From positions 37,571 through 101,570 of the forward strand of contig JASANG010001477.1 in the NCBI GenBank assembly GCA_030248215.1: 64,000 nt of DNA, read 5' to 3'. Under the pieces are notes generated by a model. The model was not told where the DNA came from. It saw only the letters and a list, made by a program, of their open reading frames with translations, and did no database searches. Source of the DNA: Enoplolaimus lenunculus (taxonomy: Eukaryota; Nematoda; Enoplea; Enoplida; Thoracostomopsidae). The first letter of the stretch is position 1, and each line of letters opens with the position of its first letter. Below are positions 56,123 to 64,000 of the stretch, piece by piece. Made by a program: the position numbers and the translations under genes.

Positions 56123-56285
56123 CTGGCCCGTAGGCAAGGGGGGGGCAGAGGAGACTCATCCCCAATGGAAAATTTTGGCCCCCTTGAAAGTTTTCAACCT
56201 AGCTTGTAACTCAATGAAAATCCTTGAATGGCCCTCCTGAAAATTTTTTCGCTCACCCTAGCAAGGTGAGTTGGCAACCGGCCTG
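56123..56285 (-). mobile_element. Family A MITE (A10)
   Basis: CTGGCCCGTAGGCAAGGG on the left and GCAAGGTGAGTTGGCAACCGGCCTG on the right, with a perfect 8-bp duplication AGCTTATA at 56115-56122 and 56286-56293. Confidence 0.88.
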
Positions 56286-57099
56286 AGCTTATATATCAGA
56301 AAGCAATCATCGATGTATTAATGTGGCTATTTCTTCGAACAAAAATACACTGATAATCGAAGCTTGTTCTGCTATCACTTTGAAACGTAATCAGTATAAT
56401 TGAATCGAAATATACCAATAAACTAAATGTCTGTATTGTTTTATTTTTCGAGGTTTAACTCATGCAACACTGGTGATTTATGTGACATCTGTGTTGTTCC
56501 GATAGCCGAGGTTGACGGCTGTTTTAAAGATTTATTTTGACGCATTTAAATTAGGACTAATGTCCAAATTTCAAAATTAAAATTTGTTAACATTTGATAC
56601 CGAAATATATAGAGAACGCTGCTTTGTAAAAGTTTAAAACAGAAAATAAGTGTAAAATTAAAATGGAAATGGTCCAACGCAAAACACAGGTTAAATATTA
56701 TAAGCAGTGTAATTGAGCAAAATAGACAACTTTAATGTGGTAACAAAATTTGAATAAAAGAAAAAATACTTTGAAATTAAAACAAAACATTCGTTTTCAG
56801 TAGTTAATCTGTATCTGAGAACTTGTGGGCAGCTGTGTATGCAAAAAAACCTAAAAAATGTTAGCTAAAGTTCATTTATTGCAACTTGAAACTTAATCGC
56901 TCAATTCGCTGCGGACGTGCGTGAGAGAGTCAATCTGAACATATGAAGGTAAATATTTGCGCCTACAAGCCAAACACTATGGTTCACCCAAAATCACTAG
57001 AGAATTCTGGACTGCGTCAGATAACGCTCGTTTAATGAATTTATGAATCTGCATGGGTATATAGGACTATGTAATAGTTGTAGCATGGGTTGTTGTTTT
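56286..57099. other. No recognised feature
   Basis: AT-rich sequence without recognised features. Confidence 0.35.
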
Positions 57100-57405
57100 C
57101 AGAAAAAATTATTACCGGAAAGAAACAATTTTTTTTCATTTTTTTGCGGAAAAAATGGAAAAAAATTTCTTTGTCTGAGTGATCGCTTAGCCCATCCTTA
57201 GCCGTCGTTTGCCCAAAAATGATTGCAATTTGAACGTTTTTCATATTTGAGCTTCTGATGACATCCTCTGATCATTCCATGCCCAAATTTGAATTTTTGA
57301 AAAATTCGATTTTTGAGGCTACAAGTTCAACCCCTGGGACCTAACAGTTTTTCGATAAGTTGGACTAATTATATATCACTGACTCGTTAGGCAGACGTTT
57401 GATAT
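57100..57405 (+). mobile_element. Family S element (S2)
   Basis: CTGATGACATCCTCTGATCATTCC and TTTTTCGATAAGTTGGACTAATTATATATCACTGACTCGTTAGGC are shared with the copies at 29260-30010. The ends are approximate. Confidence 0.55.
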
Positions 57406-57579
57406 TCTTGATTCACCTGCACAGCACGACAGCGATGCCAGAGTGCACCGCAAGCTTGATTGAAGCTTAGCAGCACGCTTTTGTATATCGGAAGGACAAT
57501 AAGCCGTGCTACAACTGACTTGTACCACACATCCAGAACGAACAATCTTTGGTTTCTTGTATAAACTGACTAACTACCA

Positions 57580-57741
57580 TGGGCCCCGCAGCATTAGGGG
57601 AAGAGAAGGGGATGCTCAGACCTCCAAGAAAATTTTCGTCACCTCTAGAAAAATTTAAGGCCCACTTGTAAGACCAGAGTACTCCCGATACGCCACTTCT
57701 AAAATGGTTTTATAAGCACCACTCTCTTGCAAACCGAACCT
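57580..57741 (-). mobile_element. Family A MITE, eroded (A11)
   Basis: GGGCCCCGCAGC on the left, GAACCTGC near the right, with TTTTCGTCACCTCTAGAAAAATTTAAGGCCCACTTGTAAG inside. Diverged. Confidence 0.5.
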
Positions 57742-58844
57742 GCGGATCAAGTCAAGTTTTCCGCCCACGCCCTTCAACTAAGGGGAAACTACACTTGTTA
57801 CCTTAAAGGAACATATCGTTTGATACTACTCGAGAAAATTAAGTATTGTTTGGAGTTTTTCATACCGATCTGTGCCAACATGTATGCTCATACCCATTTC
57901 ATTCCCGCAAAGAAATTTAATGACAGCTTCTAAGCTTTTAAGTCCAAACGTAAGCGTAATTCTGTCTAAATTGTGCTAATCTAAAATTTTTTGAAAACGA
58001 AGAGGCAAAGTTTACAAAAAAAATTCAAAAGTTTAGGTTCGTTTTTTACCGATTTATTCAATTCTGTGAAACTCAGCTGTATCGTAGTTAAAAAACGAAG
58101 GTTAAAGACCTTAGATTCCAAAATTCTACATTGAATTGATTCCATATTTTTTTGTATATTTAATTTTCTTAATGTTCATTAAACCTTTGACAGATAAATA
58201 AACTGCTTATACACAATAATAAAATATTGATCTTTTTATACAGGTGAATTGTGGCACGTCTTGCTGTCACGTTCATCTTGAAGAAGGAAGTGTTGGTACC
58301 GATAAACCTATATTTATCGCCAGAACAGGCTAGGGTGCGCCGTGGGCCCCCAAAATTCCGCGGTAAGGACCCCTTGTGATGATCAAAATATTTTTCCATC
58401 TTTTTTATTTAGGGCCTTCTTTAGGGTGGGCAAACAAACGGGGGTATGGGAGGTGGCTGCTCCGGCCCTGCTTATATTTGAGCCGAATAATTTTTATGCA
58501 AAATAATTTCGTGCTATAACTACGCCACTGACAACAACTGTAATGAAATAAAAGTTAATAACTCGTGTTCCTATCGATTTCAAAGCGACACGAGTTTTCT
58601 GAATCACATGTATTTCTGCTCAAAGTTACTTTCAAGTGTTTCAAGACATTGAATGCAGCGGCAAATTTTATGGTATGGCCATCCCAGCATTTAGCACACA
58701 TAATGGATCCAAACCAAATTTACTATTACAAGATTGATTAAATCGCGTTTGGCTTTTTCGTTTGCTTCGCTCACGAGCATTTTTCACTATTGTTCATTGC
58801 GCAGCGTGTCGTTAGCAATGTCTTTAGTATCAAACACTAACTGA
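57742..58844. other. No gene recognised; repeat fragments
   Basis: AGGGTGCGCCGTGGGCCCCCAAAATTCCGCGGTAAGGACCCCTTG (about 58331-58375) and GGGGGTATGGGAGGTGGCTGCTCCGGCCC (about 58440-58468) look like pieces of dispersed elements, the second shared with 13540-13560. Confidence 0.35.
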
Positions 58845-59059
58845 GGCCCATGTATAGAATAGGGCCGGAACATTAATATAAGCATATTCCTAAGCCTAAG
58901 CCTAAGCCTAAGCCTAAGCCTAAGCCTAAGCGTATGGATGAGCCTATTCCTAAGCCGAAGCCTAAGCCTAAGCCTAAGAAATAAATTAGTCTAAAGCTTA
59001 AAACTGACTCTATTATAGCCCCTATGGAAAACGATCCGGCCCTGTTTCATACATGGGCC
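58845..59059 (+). mobile_element. Family C MITE with TTAGGC core (C8)
   Basis: GGCCCATGTATAGAATAGGG on the left, CCCTGTTTCATACATGGGCC on the right. The flanks CTAACTGA and CTAACGGA match at 7 of 8. The core has about eight CCTAAG units, a CGTATGGATGAGC spacer, and then more hexamers. Confidence 0.9.
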
Positions 59060-59735
59060 CTAACGGAAATATGAAAATGGATGATTTGTTGCATGCTACT
59101 TCTGGCGGATTAGTTTCGGTCATGATTCTTGCTAAAAATAACCATTAACGGTAGAAAGTCTATGTTTGCTGGTCCCAGAGGTAAAAAGTGAGAGGCATGT
59201 CCTCATGTTCTTCTCGGGTCCTGACGGCGGAGGTCCTGAGCAAATAGCGACCGTGCGACCCTGGTAACAAGTACGATCTACAACAAATGCAATGGATAAC
59301 TTTCTATGCGATTACTGATGTTGCACTTTGCAGTATAATATTTAGCCAAACTAGAAGAAACCAGCTAAAAGATACGAAAACAACAACAATCAGGCGTTTC
59401 CCTGATTGGCGCCCATAACTTTTTTGTTAGCATCTTGTTTTCGGAGGGGCGGTGAGTACGGAGTACAGCGAGAGAGACGCACGCGCGACCACCCTTCTGT
59501 ATTCAAAAAATATTTTATGATAAAATGGTTCCTACCGTGCAAGTATTTATGTTTCTCACACGAAGTTTGCGTTTGGCTTCTGGCTCGATTCGCTCGCGAG
59601 GGTTCTTTATCAGAAAATTTTGAATCCTCCAATGCCAGTTTTGTTTTGTTTATTGATTTTGTAGCCACAATAAAAAGCATACCATAGAACAATTTTTGAT
59701 AAAAATTAATTATCTGAGGACGGTTTATCACGCAA
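59060..59735. other. Unassigned; GC-richer patch at 59150-59275
   Basis: At 59150-59275 a GC-richer patch is open on both strands for about 37 codons (plus: VLMFFSGPDGGGPEQIATV with a donor-like CTG|GTAACA; minus: LLRTSAVRTREEHEDMPLTF). No family recognised. Frames at 59390-59746 cross phrases that recur in other repeats (GCTCGATTCGCTCGCGAGGG). Confidence 0.25.
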
Positions 59736-59903
59736 ACAGAGCCCATAGCCAGATCACCTTGCTAAGAGGGGCTCAACAGTTTTCAGGAGGGGCATACAAG
59801 TGTTTTCATCACACTTACAAGCTGGTTGAACATTTTCTAGGGGGAAAGCAAAATTTTTCCAGAGGGGCTCAGACCCCATGGCCGCCCCTTGGCCACGCGC
59901 CCG
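59736..59903 (+). mobile_element. Family A MITE (A12)
   Basis: CAGAGCCCATAGCCAGATCACC on the left and CTTGGCCACGCGCCCG on the right enclose the family interior. Confidence 0.75.
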
Positions 59904-60109
59904 ACACAAACACATTTGTTTTCAATGTTGAAACTTTAATTATAGGCGCGTGTACTACGTTTTCAATCTGGTGCTTTGGTTACCATAAATCATTTGGGCA
60001 AAGTTTATAGATTTAGTTGTTCAGAAAACATGCGAAAGCATACGCTAACATGCGTAGTGTGCATAGTGACAAACTCAGTTCTGCGACAATTTCTAATGGA
60101 CAAATTTAT

Positions 60110-60405
60110 GGTTTCACGGCAATTCGTTGCCCGACAATTCGTCGACCGACAACTTGTAAACCCAACGTTTTGTCGACATTGGCATCATGTCAACCCGTCA
60201 GCTCGTTACCCACCTATAGGTACGACAACCTGTCGACTTGATAAATTGTCGCCCGTTTTAGGCTTAAGTGGGTCGGATCGCCGATCGGCTGGGGCGACAA
60301 GTTCTTAGGCCGCCAAGATGTTGGGGGCGATAAATTATCGGGCTCGACCAAATGTTTTGTTACGAGACTTCGGGCAACAAATTGTGCGATAAATTGTCGT
60401 AGACT
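60110..60405. mobile_element. Family L element, long copy (L5)
   Basis: GGTTTCACGGCAATTCGTTGCC on the left and AAATTGTCGTAGACTC on the right. Between them are many GACAATTCGTCG and CGATAAATTGTCG words and a single short TTTTAGGCTTAAG core. Confidence 0.65.
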
Positions 60406-61371
60406 CAAAATGTAAAAGCTCAACCAGTTATTAGCATACTTCTCAACAAACACAGTTGATGTCATTTCTGAACTTGAAAGTTTCACAAATCTTATCAGAA
60501 AGAAGTTTCGAGTTGAACTTTCATGATTTAGCTGTTAAATTTTGGTAAATCTTTAACTACATACCTAATAGTACTCTACCCTTGGATTCAAGAACGGTAT
60601 CTGTTCTCATGAAATTACTATAATGCATTTAAGGCTTCAAGATACTTCCAGGTTATGTAGAAACATATCATACAACAGCTTTGTTTTATTTTGGCATTAA
60701 ACTTTGAACTACACATCATATAGTTCTAGTAATCTCTATTATTAAAACTGAACCGCTCCACATACGTATTTTGAGCACCGTTCCAGCGTAGAACAAATAT
60801 AATAGTTTTGTTTTTGCAACATATGCATACCCTTTGTCAACGCTTTACGTTAATTTAACAATTTTGGTTGTAGAAGCGCATATTACTCAGCAATTAATAC
60901 ATGCGTTCACATAGTGGCGTTGCAAATCTTGTAACGCCTTAAACTAGTGTTAAATAAAAAAATTAAGCTATGCCATACACCCCAGAATAAGATAGAATAG
61001 TAAATTTTGTTATAAGTGTCGGGTCTTTTTTGTTATATCCTTTTTGAATGGGTTACATTAATTTTGCAGGTATTTGTTATTTATTTATGAGCAGGAAAAC
61101 CAGTAATCAACAAAATGCCGACATTTGAGGTTTTTTCGGCTATTTCACTCCTGCCTGGAATAACCGATAAGATTCCGAATGTCGGCATCTGGTTGACTAT
61201 TGGTTTTCCTTTTAATAAACAAAAAACAAAGATCTTGAGATTAATACATACCGTTCAATTAAAATAATTTAATAGACTAAAATGAACATAACGAGAATGG
61301 TTGCTATACTGCACTGTATCAATTGTTTTTATCTGAACGACATTATTTACAGTATTAATGTATTAGCAATG
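60406..61371. other. Unassigned; long inverted pair
   Basis: GGAAAACCAGTAATCAACAAAATGCCGACATT (about 61094) and AATGTCGGCATCTGGTTGACTATTGGTTTTCC (about 61178) are imperfect inverted copies, suggesting a foldback of about 115 bp at 61094-61210. No gene recognised. Confidence 0.4.
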
Positions 61372-62290
61372 GTTCTAGCAATAGTAATAGTAGCAGTAAT
61401 AGTAGTAACAGCAGTAGTTAATCGTAGTAGTAAAATACTAGTTTTAGTAGTAATAGTAGTGGAAATAGTAGTAGTAATAGCAGTAGCAATAGTAGTAGAA
61501 ATAGTAGTAGTTATAGTTGTAGTAACAACAGTAGTTAAACGTAGTAGTAAAATACTAGTTTTAGTAGTAGTGGAAATAGTAGTAGTAATAGTAGTAGCAA
61601 TAGTAGTAGAAATAGTAGTAGTTATAGTTGTAGTAACAACAGTAGTTAATCGTAGTAGTAAAATACTAGTTTTAGTAGTAATAGTAGTGGAAATAGTAGT
61701 AGTAATAGTAGTAGCAATAGTAGTAGAAATAGTAGTAGTTATAGTTGTAGTAACAACAGTAGTTAAACGTAGTAGTAAAATACTAGTTTTAGTAGTAGTG
61801 GAAATAGTAGTAGTAATAGTAGTAGCAATAGTAGTAGAAATAGTAGTAGTTATAGTTGTAGTAACAACAGTAGTTAAACGTAGTAGTAAAATACTAGTTT
61901 TAGTAGTAGTAGTGGAAATAGTAGTAGAAATAGTAGTATAGTTGTAGTAACAACAGTAGTTAATCGTAGTAGTAAAATACTAATTTTAGTAGTAATAGTA
62001 GTGGAAATAGTAGTAGTAATAGTAGCAATAGTAGTAGAAGTAGTAGTTATACTTGTAGTAACAACAGTAGTTAATCGTAGTAGTTAAAATACTAGTTTTA
62101 GTAGTAATAGTAGTGGAAATAGCAGTAGTAGTAATAGTAGTAGCAGTAGTAGTAGAAATAGTAGTAGTTATAGTTGTAGTAACAGCAGTAGTTAATAGTA
62201 GTAGTAGTAGTAAGTAGTAGTAAAATAATACCATTGGTCGTAATAATACTAGTAGTAGCTGTAGTAATAGTAGTAGTAGTATAATTACAA
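61372..62290 (+). repeat. TAG/GTA trinucleotide array with 228-bp higher-order unit
   Basis: About 900 bp of TAGTAG, AATAGT and AACAGT triplets. The marker AAAATACTAG lies at 61549, 61660, 61777, 61888 and 62086 (with diverged markers near 61432 and 61974). Spacings of 117, 111, 117 and 111 show a dimeric unit of 228 bp, alternating TTAATCG and TTAAACG variants. All these spacings are multiples of three, so one frame stays open for 219 codons of Val/Ile/Ser. That frame is a repeat by-product, not a gene. Confidence 0.92.
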
Positions 62291-62581
62291 TATTAATAAT
62301 CACAACACAGTGATGCCGTTTAATATTAAAATTCTGGTATAACAGTTGGTTGATTAATATAACCTTTTAATAAAGTGCTCAAATTTTACGACAAAATAGC
62401 AGACATTAAATACAAACAAAAATATCATAAATAAATGACGTTTTTGACTAAATCTTTTCAAGGTTTACTTTTAAAAGCTGGCATGAATACAGATAATAGT
62501 GAAATATACTATCTCGAAACTTAAAAACACCGATATTGCATCGTTCAAAAATTTGACAAAACCAAGACGAGTTTTAATATT

Positions 62582-62852
62582 TTAACCCCTTCTCACATTG
62601 AGTTGCCTATAGGCAACTCTAGCGCAGTGTGTATACGTTAAATAATATATATCGCATCGTGTTTAACAATTGCAACAGGTATACATAGTACTAAATCAGC
62701 ACAAGACGTCAGAGCCCCCTCGTACTCGAGCGTCAAGCTCCTATAGCTGAGTGGTGATGGTATACGCCTCCCACTCCGGTCACTGGAGTTCGAATACTAG
62801 CTAAAAGTAGGTCTCAGGGGAAATAGAAAATATTCATGTGAGAAAGGGTTAA
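62582..62852 (+). mobile_element. Family T tRNA-like TTAA element (T5)
   Basis: Complete copy: TTAACCCCTTCTCACAT at the left, ATGTGAGAAAGGGTTAA at the right, TTAA at both ends. The perfect palindrome GAGTTGCCTATAGGCAACTC lies near the left end. tRNA-like promoter: A box TATAGCTGAGTGGTGATGG and B box GAGTTCGAATACT. Confidence 0.9.
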
Positions 62853-63104
62853 TAATTTGTTCGCTTGAGAAATTAAAAATTTTGCACATTTAACCTTTAA
62901 CTAAAGATGTTTTATAATTTTAAAAAATTTATTGCAAGAAGCATGTTTCATTAAATTCCGTAAGGCAAATCCAGTTATAGACCATGTCAGTAATCATTAA
63001 TAAAATATTGAAACTCAGCTAAAATGCATTTTACGTGAACGAAGGCTATTTGATTTTTTTAGAAAAAATAACGATATATGCATATATATTACACTTACCC
63101 GTAC
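62853..63104. other. Spacer between two opposed T elements
   Basis: AT-rich, no features recognised. Confidence 0.3.
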
Positions 63105-63376
63105 TTAACCCTTTCTCACATGAATATTTTCTATTCCACCTGAGACATACTGTTATGCAAAGGATTCGAACTCCAGTGACTGGAGTGGGAGGCGTATACC
63201 ATTACCCATCAGCTTTAGGAGCTTGACGCTCGAGCCCGACGGGGCTCTCACGTCTTGTGGTGATTTAGTACTATGTATACGTGTTGCAATTGTTAAACAA
63301 GGTGCGATATATATTATTTAACGTATATACACTGCGCTGAGTTGCCTATAGGCAACTCAATGTGAGAAGGGATTAA
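63105..63376 (-). mobile_element. Family T tRNA-like TTAA element, opposite orientation (T6)
   Basis: TTAACCCTTTCTCACATG to ATGTGAGAAGGGATTAA, TTAA at 63105-63108 and 63373-63376. The tRNA-like boxes lie on the minus strand and the 20-bp palindrome near the right end. Together with T5 it forms an inverted pair 250 bp apart. Confidence 0.9.
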
Positions 63377-63382
63377 GTAGCG

Positions 63383-63405
63383 TTTCAGAAACCCAGCCAT
63401 GGAAA
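63383..63405. mobile_element. Family V right-end fragment
   Basis: GCGTTTCAGAAACCCAGCC matches the right end of the family V copy at 27878-28202. Confidence 0.45.
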
Positions 63406-63847
63406 CTCAAAATTGCAAAAACGCAAAAATAGCACAAAAATGATAAATTATATTCTAAATTTAAAACCAAAGCAGGTGCTTAAATTGGAATTCGTGCAGA
63501 GATTTCAAACGAAAAGTTTTCGTCTGTATAATTGCATACTTTGCACCATATGCACAAGAAACTAATTATTATGTGCTTTGGGCGACGTTATATGCAATAT
63601 TTAAAAACAGTGGAGCAGCAACCGGAAGGTGGTAAGGGGGCGGGTCCTCACATTTTTGAAGTCAGAAAATTTCATATAACACAGACTGGAAAACTTTAAG
63701 AAAAAATGGTAAGGTCCCTTGTTACCATGGCAAATTGATAACGTTGTCACAAGTGTTTACAAGCGAAGCCGAAGCCATTTTTGGGAGGATAAGGTTTTTG
63801 TAAACGGACTGGGGTTTTCTGACCTCTTCTAAGCACGAGTCCACGTA
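63406..63847. other. Mostly unassigned; family K-like text
   Basis: GGGGGCGGGTCCTCACATTTTTGAAGTCAGAAAATTT and AAAAAATGGTAAGGTCCCTTG at 63635-63722 resemble part of family K. Confidence 0.35.
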
Positions 63848-64000
63848 GCTGAATCTGGACGTTAACCATTAATATACAAATATATAAATATATATTTGTA
63901 TATATGTATATAAATAGGTATATATAAAAATATATATCTATCATTAAAGCTGAGCTGAATCTGGACGTTAACCATTAATATACAAATATATAAATATATA
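63848..64000. repeat. Tandem repeat, period 106 bp, running off the window
   Basis: GCTGAATCTGGACGTTAACCATTAATATACAAATATATAAATATATA begins at 63848 and again at 63954, identical over the 47 bases visible. The AT-rich linker is a TATATA-type microsatellite. At least two units, the second cut by the window edge. Confidence 0.88.

Noticed and set aside
61282-61941. 219-codon open frame rich in Val and Ile
   Set aside because: It is the translation of a TAG-type trinucleotide array whose unit lengths are multiples of three. Nothing in it resembles a protein.
1-64000. Bacterial or viral origin, CRISPR array, rRNA genes
   Set aside because: Low coding density, a consensus splice donor, eukaryotic MITEs with TTAA/TA/8-bp duplications and an animal-type ion channel all indicate an animal genome. 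The tandem repeats lack the unique spacers of CRISPR arrays, and no rRNA sequence was recognised.

Overview
This is animal (metazoan) nuclear DNA: AT-rich, almost without open coding sequence, and packed with short non-autonomous DNA transposons. The one gene piece I recognise is on the minus strand at 11815-12957. It is the first coding exon of a small-conductance calcium-activated potassium channel (KCNN/SK family), with a polyglutamine tract near the N-terminus and the first membrane segment, and it ends at a consensus GTAAGT splice donor. The rest of that gene should lie at lower coordinates. I found no further exon of it in 1-11814, so intron 1 probably runs past the left edge. I cannot name the species. 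The repeats and the channel fit a marine or other soft-bodied invertebrate, perhaps a tunicate, but this is a guess.

Most of the rest is miniature inverted-repeat elements (MITEs), grouped here by their ends. The family labels are mine. A: ends CAGGCCCGTAGCCAGCTCAC, 8-bp target duplications, hAT-like. B: ends GGCCMATGTTACTTTAAGGG, 8-bp duplications, TTAGGC-rich core. C: ends GGCCCATGTATAGAACAGGG, 8-bp duplications, same type of core. D: ends CAGTGGCGGATCCAG, 8-bp duplications, hAT. E: ends CTGCAGTGACCSGAATAA, TA duplication. F and G: long palindromes starting CACTG[C/T]AAA, TA duplication. H: ends ATATTCTCAAATGTGTGTAG. I: ends GGGTTGCGCTATACTT, 3-bp TTA/TAA duplication, Harbinger-like, GC-rich. 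J and K: foldback elements with GGCGGATC near the ends. L: ends GGTATCACGACAATTCGTCG. Q: ends CAGGGTGTAAACGG. S and V: lesser families. T: ends TTAACCCYTTCTCACAT, TTAA duplication (piggyBac-like), carrying a tRNA-like RNA polymerase III promoter.

Layout: 1-11 kb, scattered A, B, F, G, D, H, I and T elements in intron or intergenic sequence. 11.4-13.5 kb, the channel exon with a foldback MITE ending about 19 bp beyond its splice donor and a three-unit GC-rich minisatellite upstream of its start codon. 13.5-34 kb, more MITEs plus a satellite array at 20.0-21.5 kb with a perfect 330-bp higher-order duplication. 34-60 kb, the densest MITE region, with elements nested up to three deep. 61.4-62.3 kb, a long TAG-type trinucleotide array with its own higher-order period. 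62.6-64 kb, two opposed T elements and a tandem repeat that runs off the right edge.

No transposase, reverse transcriptase, capsid, rRNA, genuine tRNA gene or CRISPR array was recognised. All the mobile elements seen are non-autonomous and must rely on enzymes encoded elsewhere. The most unusual signal is that at least two, probably three, element families with unrelated ends carry the same TTAGGC (nematode-telomere-like) core.
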